Assembly: GCF_003086295.3 (NCBI RefSeq)
Contig: NC_092054.1
Location: 40,245,294 to 40,309,293 of the forward strand
Source: Arachis hypogaea
Lineage: Eukaryota > Streptophyta > Magnoliopsida > Fabales > Fabaceae
DNA: 64,000 nucleotides
Direction: 5' to 3'
Part shown: positions 55,148 through 64,000 of the stretch, piece after piece
Position numbering within the stretch: the stretch's first letter is position 1
Layout: every line of letters begins with the position of its first letter
Program-made: the position numbers and the translations under genes
The notes under the pieces: generated by a model
Told to the model about the DNA's origin: nothing
What the model saw: the letters and a program-made list of their open reading frames with translations, nothing else
Database searches by the model: none

Positions 55148-56476
55148 ATGAATATTGAAGAAAAATTAGAAGAAGTTACAATGCTTTTTAAACAATTAAA
55201 AATGGCTCAAGAAAATAATATTATGGAACATGGTTTTCAAATAGAAGAAGAATTAGTAAATTCTGAAAATATAGAAAATGAAGAACACATTCTAGATTAT
55301 TCAGGTAACGAAGAACCAGCAATTCCAATACAAGTAAAAAATGAAGCTGGAACATCTAAGGATAATCAATCTCAATTTAAATGGGAAACAGGTTTTGATA
55401 ATTATGCTTTTAAAAAAGGGTTTACAAATAAAGATTCAAAATATGTTCCTAAAATCCAGGAAATGGAAGGAGAAAGAATGCTCGATTTAGACTGTAAAAA
55501 GAACGAAAAAGAAATTTTCGAAAATTGGTTGAATTCCTTTTTATTAGAAGCCTTTACTAATCCAAAACTTAGTGAATTGTCTAGAAGAGATATTTGGAAT
55601 TACATAGGGTTTCATACTAAAGGAACTATAAGAGATTATATGACATCAATAGAAAACCAAATAATAGAAGAATTAGCAACAAAAACTACAGCTTATGATA
55701 AGATATTATATATAATGATGATTCTATATAAAGAATTTTTTGGAAAAAATATTATAGATCATAGACAAGAAGTTTATAATAAAGAATATCAAGAAGCAAA
55801 AAATCATTTAGCTAATATTCAGATATATGATCTATGTAATGTGGAGTCCTATATATGTGAATATAGAATACATTATTACAAATTAAAAGAAGAAGATAAA
55901 AATCATTATCTTAGTATGTATATAACAAAACTTCCATATCCTGCTAATGAATTTATAATGGGAAGATTTATAAGAGAAATAAATAGAGGAACAATTGAAA
56001 ATAACTTTGGTGGAGCAACCTCTGCAATAAGAGAGGAAATAAAAGAACGTTGTATGCAAGAAACAACTCAAAAAAGATTTGCAAATATAATTAGAATTTG
56101 CTGTCAAGATAATGAAGAGATACCTCAAAAATATGGTCTTAATAAAAATTTTCAAAGAAAAAGAAAATATCAATTTAGAAAAAGAAAATACTATCCAAAC
56201 TGGAGAAAAAAGAGATATTTTAGAAAGGAAAATAATAATAAAAACAAAAGACAAAGAAATAACTATTGTCCAAATAAAAAAGAAAATTGTAAATGTTGGT
56301 ATTGCCAAGAAGAAGGACACTATGCAAATGAATGTCCGAAAAAGAAGGATAAAAAGGATCTTACTAAACAAATAGAAATTGCTAAGTCTTGTTTCATGGA
56401 ACCTTTAGAAGAATCTGATGATAACTTAGACTATATTTTTGAATATGTCTCGGAAACAGACTCAGAAACTGAGTAA
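55148..56476 (+). CDS. Pararetroviral coat protein (intact frame)
   Basis: 442 residues. An acidic N-terminal third (many E/N), a central capsid region with W-L-N-S-F and L-S-R-R-D-I-W, a strongly basic Lys/Arg tract (residues 330-380) that would serve nuclear import and nucleic-acid binding, then a CCHC zinc knuckle C-W-Y-C-x4-H-x4-C at about residues 382-395, and an acidic tail. This layout is diagnostic for caulimovirid coat proteins. No stop or frameshift seen, unlike the neighbouring viral ORFs. The last 38 bp overlap the protease ORF. Confidence 0.85.
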   Translation: MNIEEKLEEVTMLFKQLKMAQENNIMEHGFQIEEELVNSENIENEEHILDYSGNEEPAIPIQVKNEAGTSKDNQSQFKWETGFDNYAFKKGFTNKDSKYVPKIQEMEGERMLDLDCKKNEKEIFENWLNSFLLEAFTNPKLSELSRRDIWNYIGFHTKGTIRDYMTSIENQIIEELATKTTAYDKILYIMMILYKEFFGKNIIDHRQEVYNKEYQEAKNHLANIQIYDLCNVESYICEYRIHYYKLKEEDKNHYLSMYITKLPYPANEFIMGRFIREINRGTIENNFGGATSAIREEIKERCMQETTQKRFANIIRICCQDNEEIPQKYGLNKNFQRKRKYQFRKRKYYPNWRKKRYFRKENNNKNKRQRNNYCPNKKENCKCWYCQEEGHYANECPKKKDKKDLTKQIEIAKSCFMEPLEESDDNLDYIFEYVSETDSETE

Positions 56477-58438
56477 TAATGCTACATTTATTACTATAAA
56501 AATAACAAAAAAGTTTATAAATGCTTTCATAGATTCTGGAGCAACACAATGGTTTGCTAGTTCAAATATAAAACTTGATTGGAAAAAATTAAAGAAACCA
56601 TTAAGAGTTAGAATAGCTGACAAATCAATACATAAAATTGACCAAAAAGCAGAGATGGTTGAAATTTTTATTCAAAATTATAGGTTCATTGTTCCATCTA
56701 TATATATGTTAGATTCTGGAATGGATTTTATCATAGGAAATAATTTTTTAAAGCTATATCATCCATTCATTCAAGAATTAACATATATAGTTTTAAAAGC
56801 TCCACACGATTCATCAATAAATTAAAAATCAAAACGTATAAAAATACCGACTACTACTATAGATAAGATCTTAAAATTTAAAATATTTTCTATATTAGAG
56901 ACATGTTATTTAAATTTATACTTTCAGATAAATATCCCAAAAAATAATCTTAAAATAAAGATAGAAGAACTTTTGGATGAAATATGTGCTGAAAATCCTT
57001 TAGATATTAAAAATACAAATAACGAATTAGTAAGTATTAAATTAAAAGATCCTACAAAAGAGATAAATGTTCCAAATAAAATTCCTTATTCCGCAAGAGA
57101 TAGAGAAGAATTTTCACTAGAATGTAGGGATCTTTTGGAAAAAGGAATTATAAGATTAAGTAAAAGTCCTCATGCGGCTCCAGCCTTTTATGTCGAAAAC
57201 AATAATGAAATTAAAAGGGAAAAACGAAGAATGGTTATTAACTATAAGAAGATGAATGAAGCAACTATTGGTGATGCTCATAAACTTCCAAGAAAAGATT
57301 CTATTTTAGAAAAAATCAAAGAAGCAACTTGGTTTTCATCTCTTGATGCAAAATCAGGATATTGGCAACTTCGTTTAGACGAAGAAACAAAGAAATTAAC
57401 TGCTTTTACTTGCCCAACAAAAGAATCAACAAGTGTGTTGCTCTATGAATGGAATGTATTACCATTCGGATTAAAACAAGCCCCAGGTATTTATCAAAGA
57501 TTTATGGAAGAAAATCTAAAAGAGTTAAATGAATTTGTTTTAGTGTACATTGATAATATATTAATTTTTACAAAACAGGATAGAGAATATCATCTTCAAA
57601 AATTATTAATAGTTTTAGAAAGATGTAAAGAAAAAGGATTAGTTCTTAGCAAAAAGAAAGCAAGAATAGCAAAACAAGAAATAGAGTTTCTTGGATTAAT
57701 TCTATCCACTCAAGGAAAGCTAAAACTTCAGCCAAATGTCCTAGAAAAGGTAAATTTATTTCCTAATAAAATAGAAGATAGAAAACAATTACAAAGATTT
57801 TTAAGGTGTATAAATTATATTTCTGATCAAAGATTTTTAAAGAATATAACAGAATACATGAAAAGCTTATTTCCAAAAATAAGTACTAAAAAAGAATGGA
57901 AATGGGATAAAAAAGATAGTATGCAAATTCAAAGGATTAAAGAATTATGTGAAAAACTTCCAAAACTTTATATTCCAGAAGAAAATGACTACTTAATAGT
58001 AGAAACAGATGCTTCAGACATAACTTGGTCAGGATGTCTAAAAGCTAAGAAAGCTATAAAAAGTTTGGAACAAGAAAAAGAATCACTAGATTCTAAAGAT
58101 TCCCCAAAGGAATTACTTTGCAGGTATATTTCAGGGACTTTTACTCCAACAGAACAGAGATATACCACTCATGAAAAGAAAACTCTAGCAGCAATTAAAT
58201 CTCTTAAGAAATGGAAAATTGATTTACTACCCAGAGAATTTACATTAAGGACAGATTCAAGTTACCTAACAGGTTTCATACGATATAATTTAAAAGTTGA
58301 TTATAATCATGGACGATTGGTAAGATGGCAATTATTTTTGTTACAATATCCAATAAAAATTGAATATATTAAGGGTGACAAAAATGTTATTGCAGATACA
58401 TTAACAAGAGAATGGAGTTCGTCTACAACGCATTAGAT
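56439..58438 (+). pseudogene. Pararetroviral protease-reverse transcriptase-RNase H, one stop and active-site change
   Basis: A single frame interrupted only by TAA at 56823-56825. Protease F-I-D-S-G-A-T near residue 32. RT 57050-57700 with R-M-V-I-N-Y-K, S-L-D-A-K-S-G-Y-W-Q, L-P-F-G-L-K-Q-A-P. The catalytic box reads Y-I-D-N-I (57546-57560) where Y-x-D-D is required; AAT at 57555-57557 is one G-to-A change from GAT. RNase H with E-T-D-A-S (58000), R-T-D-S-S (58250) and A-D-T-L-T-R-E near the end. Both changes should abolish activity. Confidence 0.88.
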
Positions 58439-59763
58439 CAAGAAATTCAAAAATATGAGCAAGAACTCGAAAAATGCAAGCATTGTCAGCAAATAAGGAC
58501 ACAGATCTAATCTCTCAAGAAGGCCATCGAAGCAATGAAATCAACACAATAAGCAAAACCATCAGAGTTCAGTCAGCTAAACGTGGTGGACAAATCAGGT
58601 GAAGAAAAAATTTTAGAAAATAAAATAATTGCTGAAATCATTAAAAAATTCACCCAAGATAAAAAATATTATGTAATTTATAATGGCCCCATGAAAGGAG
58701 TATATGATGCCTGGGAAAAAGTAGCACCATTCACACATCAATCAAGGATAATTCATAAAGGATGGTTTCTAACACTGGAAGAGGCAAAGGAATCTTTTAG
58801 GGAATATGAAGCTCTCCATCCAGAGCAAACCTTAAAAAGAGCAGATAAAGCTCCAATTCAAACCCAGAGAACAGGGATAACAAGAAACATTCCTACAAGG
58901 GCTGAAATCAAGGAAAAGAAAAGGGTCTGTAGATCAAATCTCAGAGAAACCCTTAACATAGTCCTGAATTGGACTGAAGAAAAAAGGACAATTTTGGGAT
59001 ATTATCCTATTGCCAAAGAACAGCTAACAAAGCTGGTTATATTCCCAGATGCTTCTCCATCTGACACCTATCAGTTTTTCCAATATGGATTAATTGATAC
59101 AATTTTAATTTTTAATGATCTAAAAATTATTAGTGAGTTTCCTGCAGGGTTCATTGATGCAGTAAAAGATTTAAAAATATGATTGACAATGTAAATCCAA
59201 GGGATATATCCCTAAAATTTACAAACAGTCAACCTATTTTTAATGAAGAAGAAGAATGCTTGGTTCCAGCACACCAAGTAATATTCATGTCCGTCTTCCC
59301 AGGAAATTTTCAACCAATTGATCAGATTCAAGATTTAACGATTTACAGTCATGAAGGAAGGTTAGCCAGCACATTAGCAAGGGTCTTTGAAAGAACTCAA
59401 AAAATAACGAAGGAATCTCACACAAGGATTAATTATAAAAGCAGAAATACTCTGCTTGTGTCCAGTAAAAGAAATGAAATTGAAGAAAGAGAGATGAGAC
59501 TCTTGGTGGAATTTGAATCAGCATTCTACAACTTATCTGGACTTTTAGAAAAGCTCCCTGAAGGGATAAAGAGGAATCTCTGCTATTTGATAAAAGACAG
59601 AGAAGACCACAAGTGCCAGCTATATGCCTCAGAGATATCTGAAGAAAGCAATAATGAAACAGAATCAACTCACATGATGAAGGAAGGAGACAATGCATCT
59701 GAGGGTCACATGATAAAAGAGGAAGACAGTGCATCTGAAGCGTCTCTCAACATTATTGCATAG
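58412..59763 (+). pseudogene. Pararetroviral transactivator/viroplasmin (ORF VI), broken
   Basis: The frame opens at ATG 58412, overlapping the end of RT, with TAA at 58508-58510 and 58550-58552, then runs to TGA at 59180-59182. The viroplasmin-type domain (Y-Y-V-I-Y-N-G-P, G-V-Y-D-A-W) lies at 58670-58790; the transactivation-type region with Y-Q-F-F-Q-Y-G follows. A second frame, 59179-59763, starts in an ATGA overlap with that stop and looks like the C-terminal half of the same protein, so one frameshift near 59180 is the simplest reading. Its tail has a short repeat, M-I-K-E-x-D-x-A-S-E. The family protein makes inclusion bodies and allows reinitiation on the polycistronic RNA. Confidence 0.75.
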
Positions 59764-59893
59764 TGACGTAAGCACTTAGGTCATAGAGCACCAACAATGT
59801 AGCTGGTGCAAAAGAACAAACAATGACGTAAGCAATGACGTCATAAGAAGGGTAAGGATGGGAATTATCCATCAAACCCAACTATTATAAATA
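59764..59893 (+). promoter_or_regulatory. Pararetroviral promoter: as-1-like TGACG pair and TATA box
   Basis: TGACG at 59764, 59824 and 59836. The last two are 12 bp apart (TGACGTAAGCAATGACG), the same spacing as the as-1 element of the CaMV 35S promoter (known TGA-bZIP site). TATAAATA at 59886-59893. It lies between ORF VI and the movement protein, where the pregenomic RNA promoter belongs. Confidence 0.85.
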
Positions 59894-59916
59894 GGTTGCT
59901 TAGACAATTGTAGAAG

Positions 59917-60155
59917 CATCAGACAATAGAAAGTAGGAGGCTAAGAGTACTCATATGCTAGGAGAGCAAGGAGGAAGCTGCCAAGGCGATTCTATAGTCT
60001 GAGGAAGAATTCCCTTAGGGAAAATAATTCTAAACTCCCCTCTGGAGTTAGTATCTACAATCTCCCCTCTGGAGATAAAAACACCTTATGTAAAATATAC
60101 TAAATAAAGGAAGTTTTTCTCCAGAAAGGTACATCTTCATCCTAGTCTTTCATTT
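59917..60155 (+). promoter_or_regulatory. Leader region with poly(A) signal
   Basis: About 240 nt from the expected RNA start to the movement protein ATG. TCCCCTCTGGAG occurs twice (60036 and 60063). AATAAA at 60103-60108 is where pararetroviruses place the poly(A) signal, downstream of the promoter, giving terminally redundant RNA. Confidence 0.65.
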
Positions 60156-61073
60156 ATGAATTATTTAGAAAGTTTTGAATTAACAGAAGAATCTGATTAT
60201 TATAGATTAACTGCTTTATTAGATAATGAAAAACAGGCTGTTCTAAAAACAGAATTAAATCTCAAATCAAATGAAAATTTTAATAAACAAAATATTTTAA
60301 AAGAAGTTTTTAATAGAAAAAATATAATATACTATGGAAAAATTCAGCTTAAAGCCCCTATAAAGATAAAATCCGCCAATGGAGAACTTGAAATAGCTTT
60401 GATAAATGATGAAGAATTGAGTAAACAGATTGAGAAAATTAAGGATCAATAAAAAAGATCTAAAATTGGATGGATTCATGTTAGTACTATACAAATCTTA
60501 ATCAAATCTACATATATGAAAGGAATTAATTCACCAATAAGCTTAGCAATCTGTGACAAAAGAATTACTGATGACCCAATAGATCAAATAATCAGAATTG
60601 TTCATGGAAACCTGGCAAATGTAAATGTTAAATTCAACGCCCATCTTGGATATGCTATACCTTTATCAACTGAAAACCTTGGTAGATCTATAAGTTTGGC
60701 TTATAAATTTCACAGAAAGAATCTAATGGAACAAGATGATAAACCATTTTCGATTACATATGCTATAAATTATGCTTTAACAAATAGCCATCATAGTATA
60801 ATATTTAAAAACAGAGAAAGAATTTATGTCGATGAATTATTTCAGAAAATTGTAAAAACAGAAATACCAAAATATAAAGCTATTGAAAACCCAGTTCTAT
60901 TATTAAAAGAACCATCAGGAAAATTAGTTTCATCGAATTTTCAAATAAGAGAATCTAAAATTAATAGCCCTTTAAGTTTATCTAAGTTAAAAATTAAAGA
61001 AAAAAATTCTGAAATAAAAGAATTAACAAAAAAGGTCGAAAAGTTAAATGAAACTCTAAACACTAAATTATGA
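60156..61073 (+). pseudogene. Pararetroviral movement protein (30K type), one in-frame stop
   Basis: One frame from ATG 60156 to TGA 61071-61073, broken only by TAA at 60450-60452. The central part has the 30K-superfamily pattern (hydrophobic strands, D-x-R near 60560, G-Y-A-I-P-L-S near 60655), and the C-terminus is a Lys/Glu coiled coil (S-E-I-K-E-L-T-K-K-V-E-K-L). The family makes tubules through plasmodesmata. Its stop overlaps the next start as ATGA. Confidence 0.75.
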
Positions 61074-61729
61074 CAATAAATAAAGAAGAAATATATGTAA
61101 CTTATCAAGACAAGAAACAAGAGCTCTTTGAAAGAGAAAATCGTTTAAATTATTTACAGTTTTCTGAAATAAATCAAAGAGCATTTAAAGCTCTAAAAAT
61201 AATCTATGACAAGTTGAAAAGAGAAGTTGAAGAGCTAGAAAAATTAATAGAATCTCTAGAAAATAGTGATGAATCGATGATAGAATTTGTAGAAATTCTA
61301 AGATAAATAATAAAGCATACAAAGATTGAAAGACCAGAAAACAAAATAAAAAGAAAAAGGGCGAAAAAATTAAAAAGTAAAATAAAGGAGTATAAAAGGG
61401 AATTAAATAATCTTCAGTTCGAAATTAATGATCTTATAATAAAAAGGATAGAAATAAGAATAAATATAAACAAGTTGGAGTTAAACTTAAAAAATTTATA
61501 AATGCCTGAAAAACCATATTATGACTTAAAAAAATTAAAATTGTTAAAAGAAAAAATGGAGAACGAAGTCGAAAAATTAAAAAGATATTTAGAAACAACA
61601 GAAAGTGTAGAAATAAAAGAAGTTTTTGAGGATTTGAGAAATTATATTAAAGAAAAAGACAAACAGATAAAAGATTTTATATACAATAATCCATGCAAAA
61701 AAGAATATTATAAACTAAAACAAGACTGA
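61070..61729 (+). pseudogene. Lys/Glu-rich coiled-coil ORF(s) after movement protein
   Basis: The same frame is open in three blocks: 61070-61306, 61307-61501 (no ATG) and 61502-61729, separated by TAA at 61304 and 61499. All three are strongly charged helices (K/E/I/L). Either one 220-codon ORF with two stops or small separate ORFs like soymovirus ORF Ib. No known domain. Confidence 0.5.
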
Positions 61730-61862
61730 AAGATTATAAATGAAATCAGAATTATAAAAACTAGTAATAGTAGAAATAGTCAATACTTTTATGAATTTAT
61801 ATGAAAGAGTTAATAGAAATTTCGAAAAAGAAATTAAAAGAAAAAAAATGGCTTTTAAAAAT

Positions 61863-61876
61863 TGGTATCAGAGCCA
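61863..61876 (+). promoter_or_regulatory. Pararetroviral primer-binding site, initiator tRNA-Met
   Basis: TGGTATCAGAGCCA, the standard complement of the plant initiator tRNA-Met 3' end used by caulimovirids for minus-strand DNA priming. It is essentially the last viral feature on the right. Ty1/copia also uses such a site, but there is no LTR next to it. Confidence 0.85.
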
Positions 61877-61899
61877 AGTTAACGATTAAGGGTAACACT

Positions 61900-63426
61900 T
61901 CCTCTTTAAGCAACACTTTTAGTGACACGCTTTTCAGCCACAAAAAGACAAAAATCTGTATATATCCATCTGTACACTAGATGGACCCTACTCAAAATGT
62001 TGTTGCAGTGGTTGAGCATTATTTATCCTAATTGTGCAACTGCAAGCATACTATTATTTGCAGATGAACCATTATTAATATTCGAAATTTTGTCTGTCAT
62101 ACGCATAATTTTTCCACTTCTTAATTAATTACACTATAGCAACATATAATCATTTGACACACTTTAATTTTAAATTGTTCCAGCAGGTGTGCCAATTTAT
62201 TTTATTAATTTTTAGCAAATTAAAAGTTGTTCGATATCTAATAATTTGAGAACCAAACCTACTCCTCTTTGTGAGTATCGATTTACGAAATAGTCCATCA
62301 AAGTGTCTTTCAGTTTGAATAAAACAATAAAAAAAATTTGAAAGGAACAAAGCAAATAGACTTTTATAATAAAATTATTGAAATAAAATGAAGGCAACGT
62401 TTAATTTCAAGAAAGCAATAAATTGCTTTCGATGAGATCGAATGATTTTGAATTCGAAATGAAAACTACTAAATCTAAAAGAAAACAGAAATGGTAAATT
62501 TACTTGAAAAATAAATTAGCAAAAAAAAAGTAAAAGTTACATAAAATTTAAAGGTTTAGATAATGACATGTAAGGAATTTTATAGAAAAAGGACTCGAAT
62601 ACAGATTTAGAAAGTTGTTGAGAATATGATTATATTTGAGTGTTTTTCTGAATAAAGTTCTAAATCCCTATTCTTTCGAGTTTTTTGCTATTTATAAAAA
62701 CTTTCAACTAATCAAATTAAAATATAACTTCCACATACATCAATTCTTGAATAACCGTTTCTGCTCTTTAAGTGCTGCCTGCAATTGCTACCAGCTTCAC
62801 TTGTCAACTTCCTTGTTCACTCCTTTTCGATAAATCTTAGTCTATCGAGGTCCTTACTTCTATCAATATCTATTAACTTTCTTCGATGACTCCTATCAAG
62901 CTAGTCATTACCTCAAGGCTCACAGCTTATTTATTTTTAGCCAACACCTTCACAAGTCACAACTCTCACATGCAAAAGCATTAGAAGTAAATCTGTAAAT
63001 ACAAATCAGTTGTATGTTGGCGTGTTCTTTCCATTTTAGGATAAGAATTTTGGGATATGAAAATTTATGCCTGTAGAGAAAAGAGGGATTACTGTAGAGA
63101 AGAGAATGATGATTAAATTTGGAGATTAAAATTTTTAATTTTGATTTAGGAACCAAATTGCACCATAAAAGTTTATTAATCCACGTCAGCTAGCCGTTAC
63201 CTGGCCAGCGTGTCACGGCGGAGTCAAGATCAGTTTTCCGGTGGTGCCAGGTGGACGGAATGTGCCGGAAGGACAAATCTGAGTCCCGGAGTGCAATTTC
63301 AAGAACGAATATGGATAACTTTTAAATCCAGGGACTACTATGAGACTCGAGTGCAACTTCAGGGATCACTTTGAGATTTATCTCACAAATTTCAAATCAA
63401 TATTTTAAAAATCAAATCTTTCCTTG

Positions 63427-63464
<38 letters not shown>

Positions 63465-63488
63465 GCTCTCTCTTGAATTTAGTTTCTC
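61900..63488. other. AT-rich DNA, no gene; TC microsatellite
   Basis: No credible ORF. GTAACACTTCCTCTTTAAGC and TAGTGACACGCTTTT near 61895-61935 look like fragments of a DNA transposon end. (TC)n at 63429-63462. A moderate-GC stretch 63180-63370 (CCACGTCAGC, TGCCGG) is probably part of another repeat. Confidence 0.45.
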
Positions 63489-64000
63489 TGTAACACCCTA
63501 ATATTCAAATCCTTATGCTCGAGTCATAAGTCAATGATATTACGGTGGTACGACTCTCAGGAGGATTTTTAATAAATAAATATAGGTAATTTCGAAAGGA
63601 GTATTAATCGAGAAGCCTGAAAAGAGTAGAAATAAAATCGCGAAGACGTATCTCTCACGTTTCGACAACAAAAGATAAACCGTGAAGCCGAAAACGATAT
63701 ACGGACAAGGCGTAGAGGAGATTAAGAGATAGATAACAGATAGATATATATATATATATATAATATATAATATAAGTAAATAGCCACTAGTCGCGACTCG
63801 CGAAGTTTAGGCCGGCTAGGGTACAGTATGAAAATAGTTGACAACAGTATGTCCTAATCTCTCCCGAAGGAAACATGAGAGCCTCTATAGGCAAATTCAA
63901 AGAGTTCAATACATAATATAATCCTTCCAAAATAAAGGTGGAGAGATTCTAATCAAAACACAAAGTAGAGGAAATAAAGATCTTCGCCGTTTCTCAGACG
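63489..64000 (+). mobile_element. Start of another LTR (TGTAACACCCTAATATTC), runs off the window
   Basis: TGTAACACCCTA is a very common 5' LTR start of legume gypsy (Tekay-type) elements. It is followed by LTR-like AAGCCGAAAACG text and (TA)n near 63748. No end inside the window; orientation inferred from the start only. Confidence 0.5.

Larger units (their letters stand above)
45150..61880 (+). other. Endogenous pararetrovirus (Caulimoviridae, soymovirus-like order), split by a Tat retrotransposon
   Basis: Two segments, 45150-45384 and 54892-61880 (about 7.2 kb together, close to the 8 kb of known caulimovirids). Order: virion-associated-type ORF, coat protein, protease/RT, transactivator, intergenic promoter, movement protein, small coiled-coil ORFs, Met-tRNA primer site. 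The primer site lying after the movement protein and not before it is what I know of soymoviruses (which include a peanut virus), so that genus is the closest guess. Base composition is far more AT-rich than the flanking gypsy element. In-frame stops and a mutated RT active site show a decayed genomic copy. Left edge uncertain by tens of bases. Confidence 0.85.

Noticed and set aside
61863..61876. Copia primer site
   Set aside because: The same tRNA-Met complement is used by copia, but there is no LTR to its left and the upstream 7 kb is pararetroviral.

Overview
This is nuclear DNA of a flowering plant, most likely a legume and probably Arachis (peanut). The grounds are a split plant ATG18a gene, plant-type Ty3/gypsy and Ty1/copia elements, and LTRs full of short CTGGCGTTNAACGCCAG-type palindromes with the phrase AAGTTTGGTGTTG, which I associate with peanut retrotransposons. 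There is no bacterial or organellar gene set. Most of the window is nested transposable elements; the only two genes that look functional are a small coiled-coil protein gene (40339-40713) and ATG18a (41452-44620, minus).

Layout. 1-13363: two nested Athila-like gypsy elements that have gag and protease but no polymerase; element A (1-5333) sits inside the gag of element B (5334-13363), and both run past the left edge. 13364-21960: a more genic island with two MITEs, two related coiled-coil pseudogenes (14636, 18074), a frameshifted F-box gene between them, and a broken two-exon gene (19836-20521). 21975-25841: the 5' part of a copia element on the minus strand. 26981-36152: a Mutator-like DNA transposon with long inverted ends and an 11-bp target duplication; a chromodomain gypsy element (27126-35051) lies inside it, and a solo LTR (28236-30782, 5-bp duplication ATGTC) lies inside that. 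37107-38985: another inverted-repeat-ended DNA transposon. 39146-44900: the two host genes.

45150-61880: the most unusual locus, a nearly full-length endogenous caulimovirid (plant pararetrovirus). Its order is virion-associated-type ORF fragment, coat protein, protease/reverse transcriptase, translation transactivator, intergenic promoter with an as-1-like element and TATA box, movement protein, small coiled-coil ORFs, and an initiator-Met-tRNA primer site at its right end. It carries several in-frame stops and an Asp-to-Asn change in the RT active site. A young Tat-lineage gypsy element (45385-54891; 533-bp LTRs with 5 differences; duplication GTTTT) split it. That element has two RNase H domains, a broken pol and an open antisense gene with its own apparent intron and TATA box.

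61900-64000: AT-rich DNA, a TC microsatellite, and from 63489 the start of another LTR element. The relative order of events can be read from the nesting: MULE, then chromovirus, then solo LTR; and pararetrovirus integration, then the Tat element.
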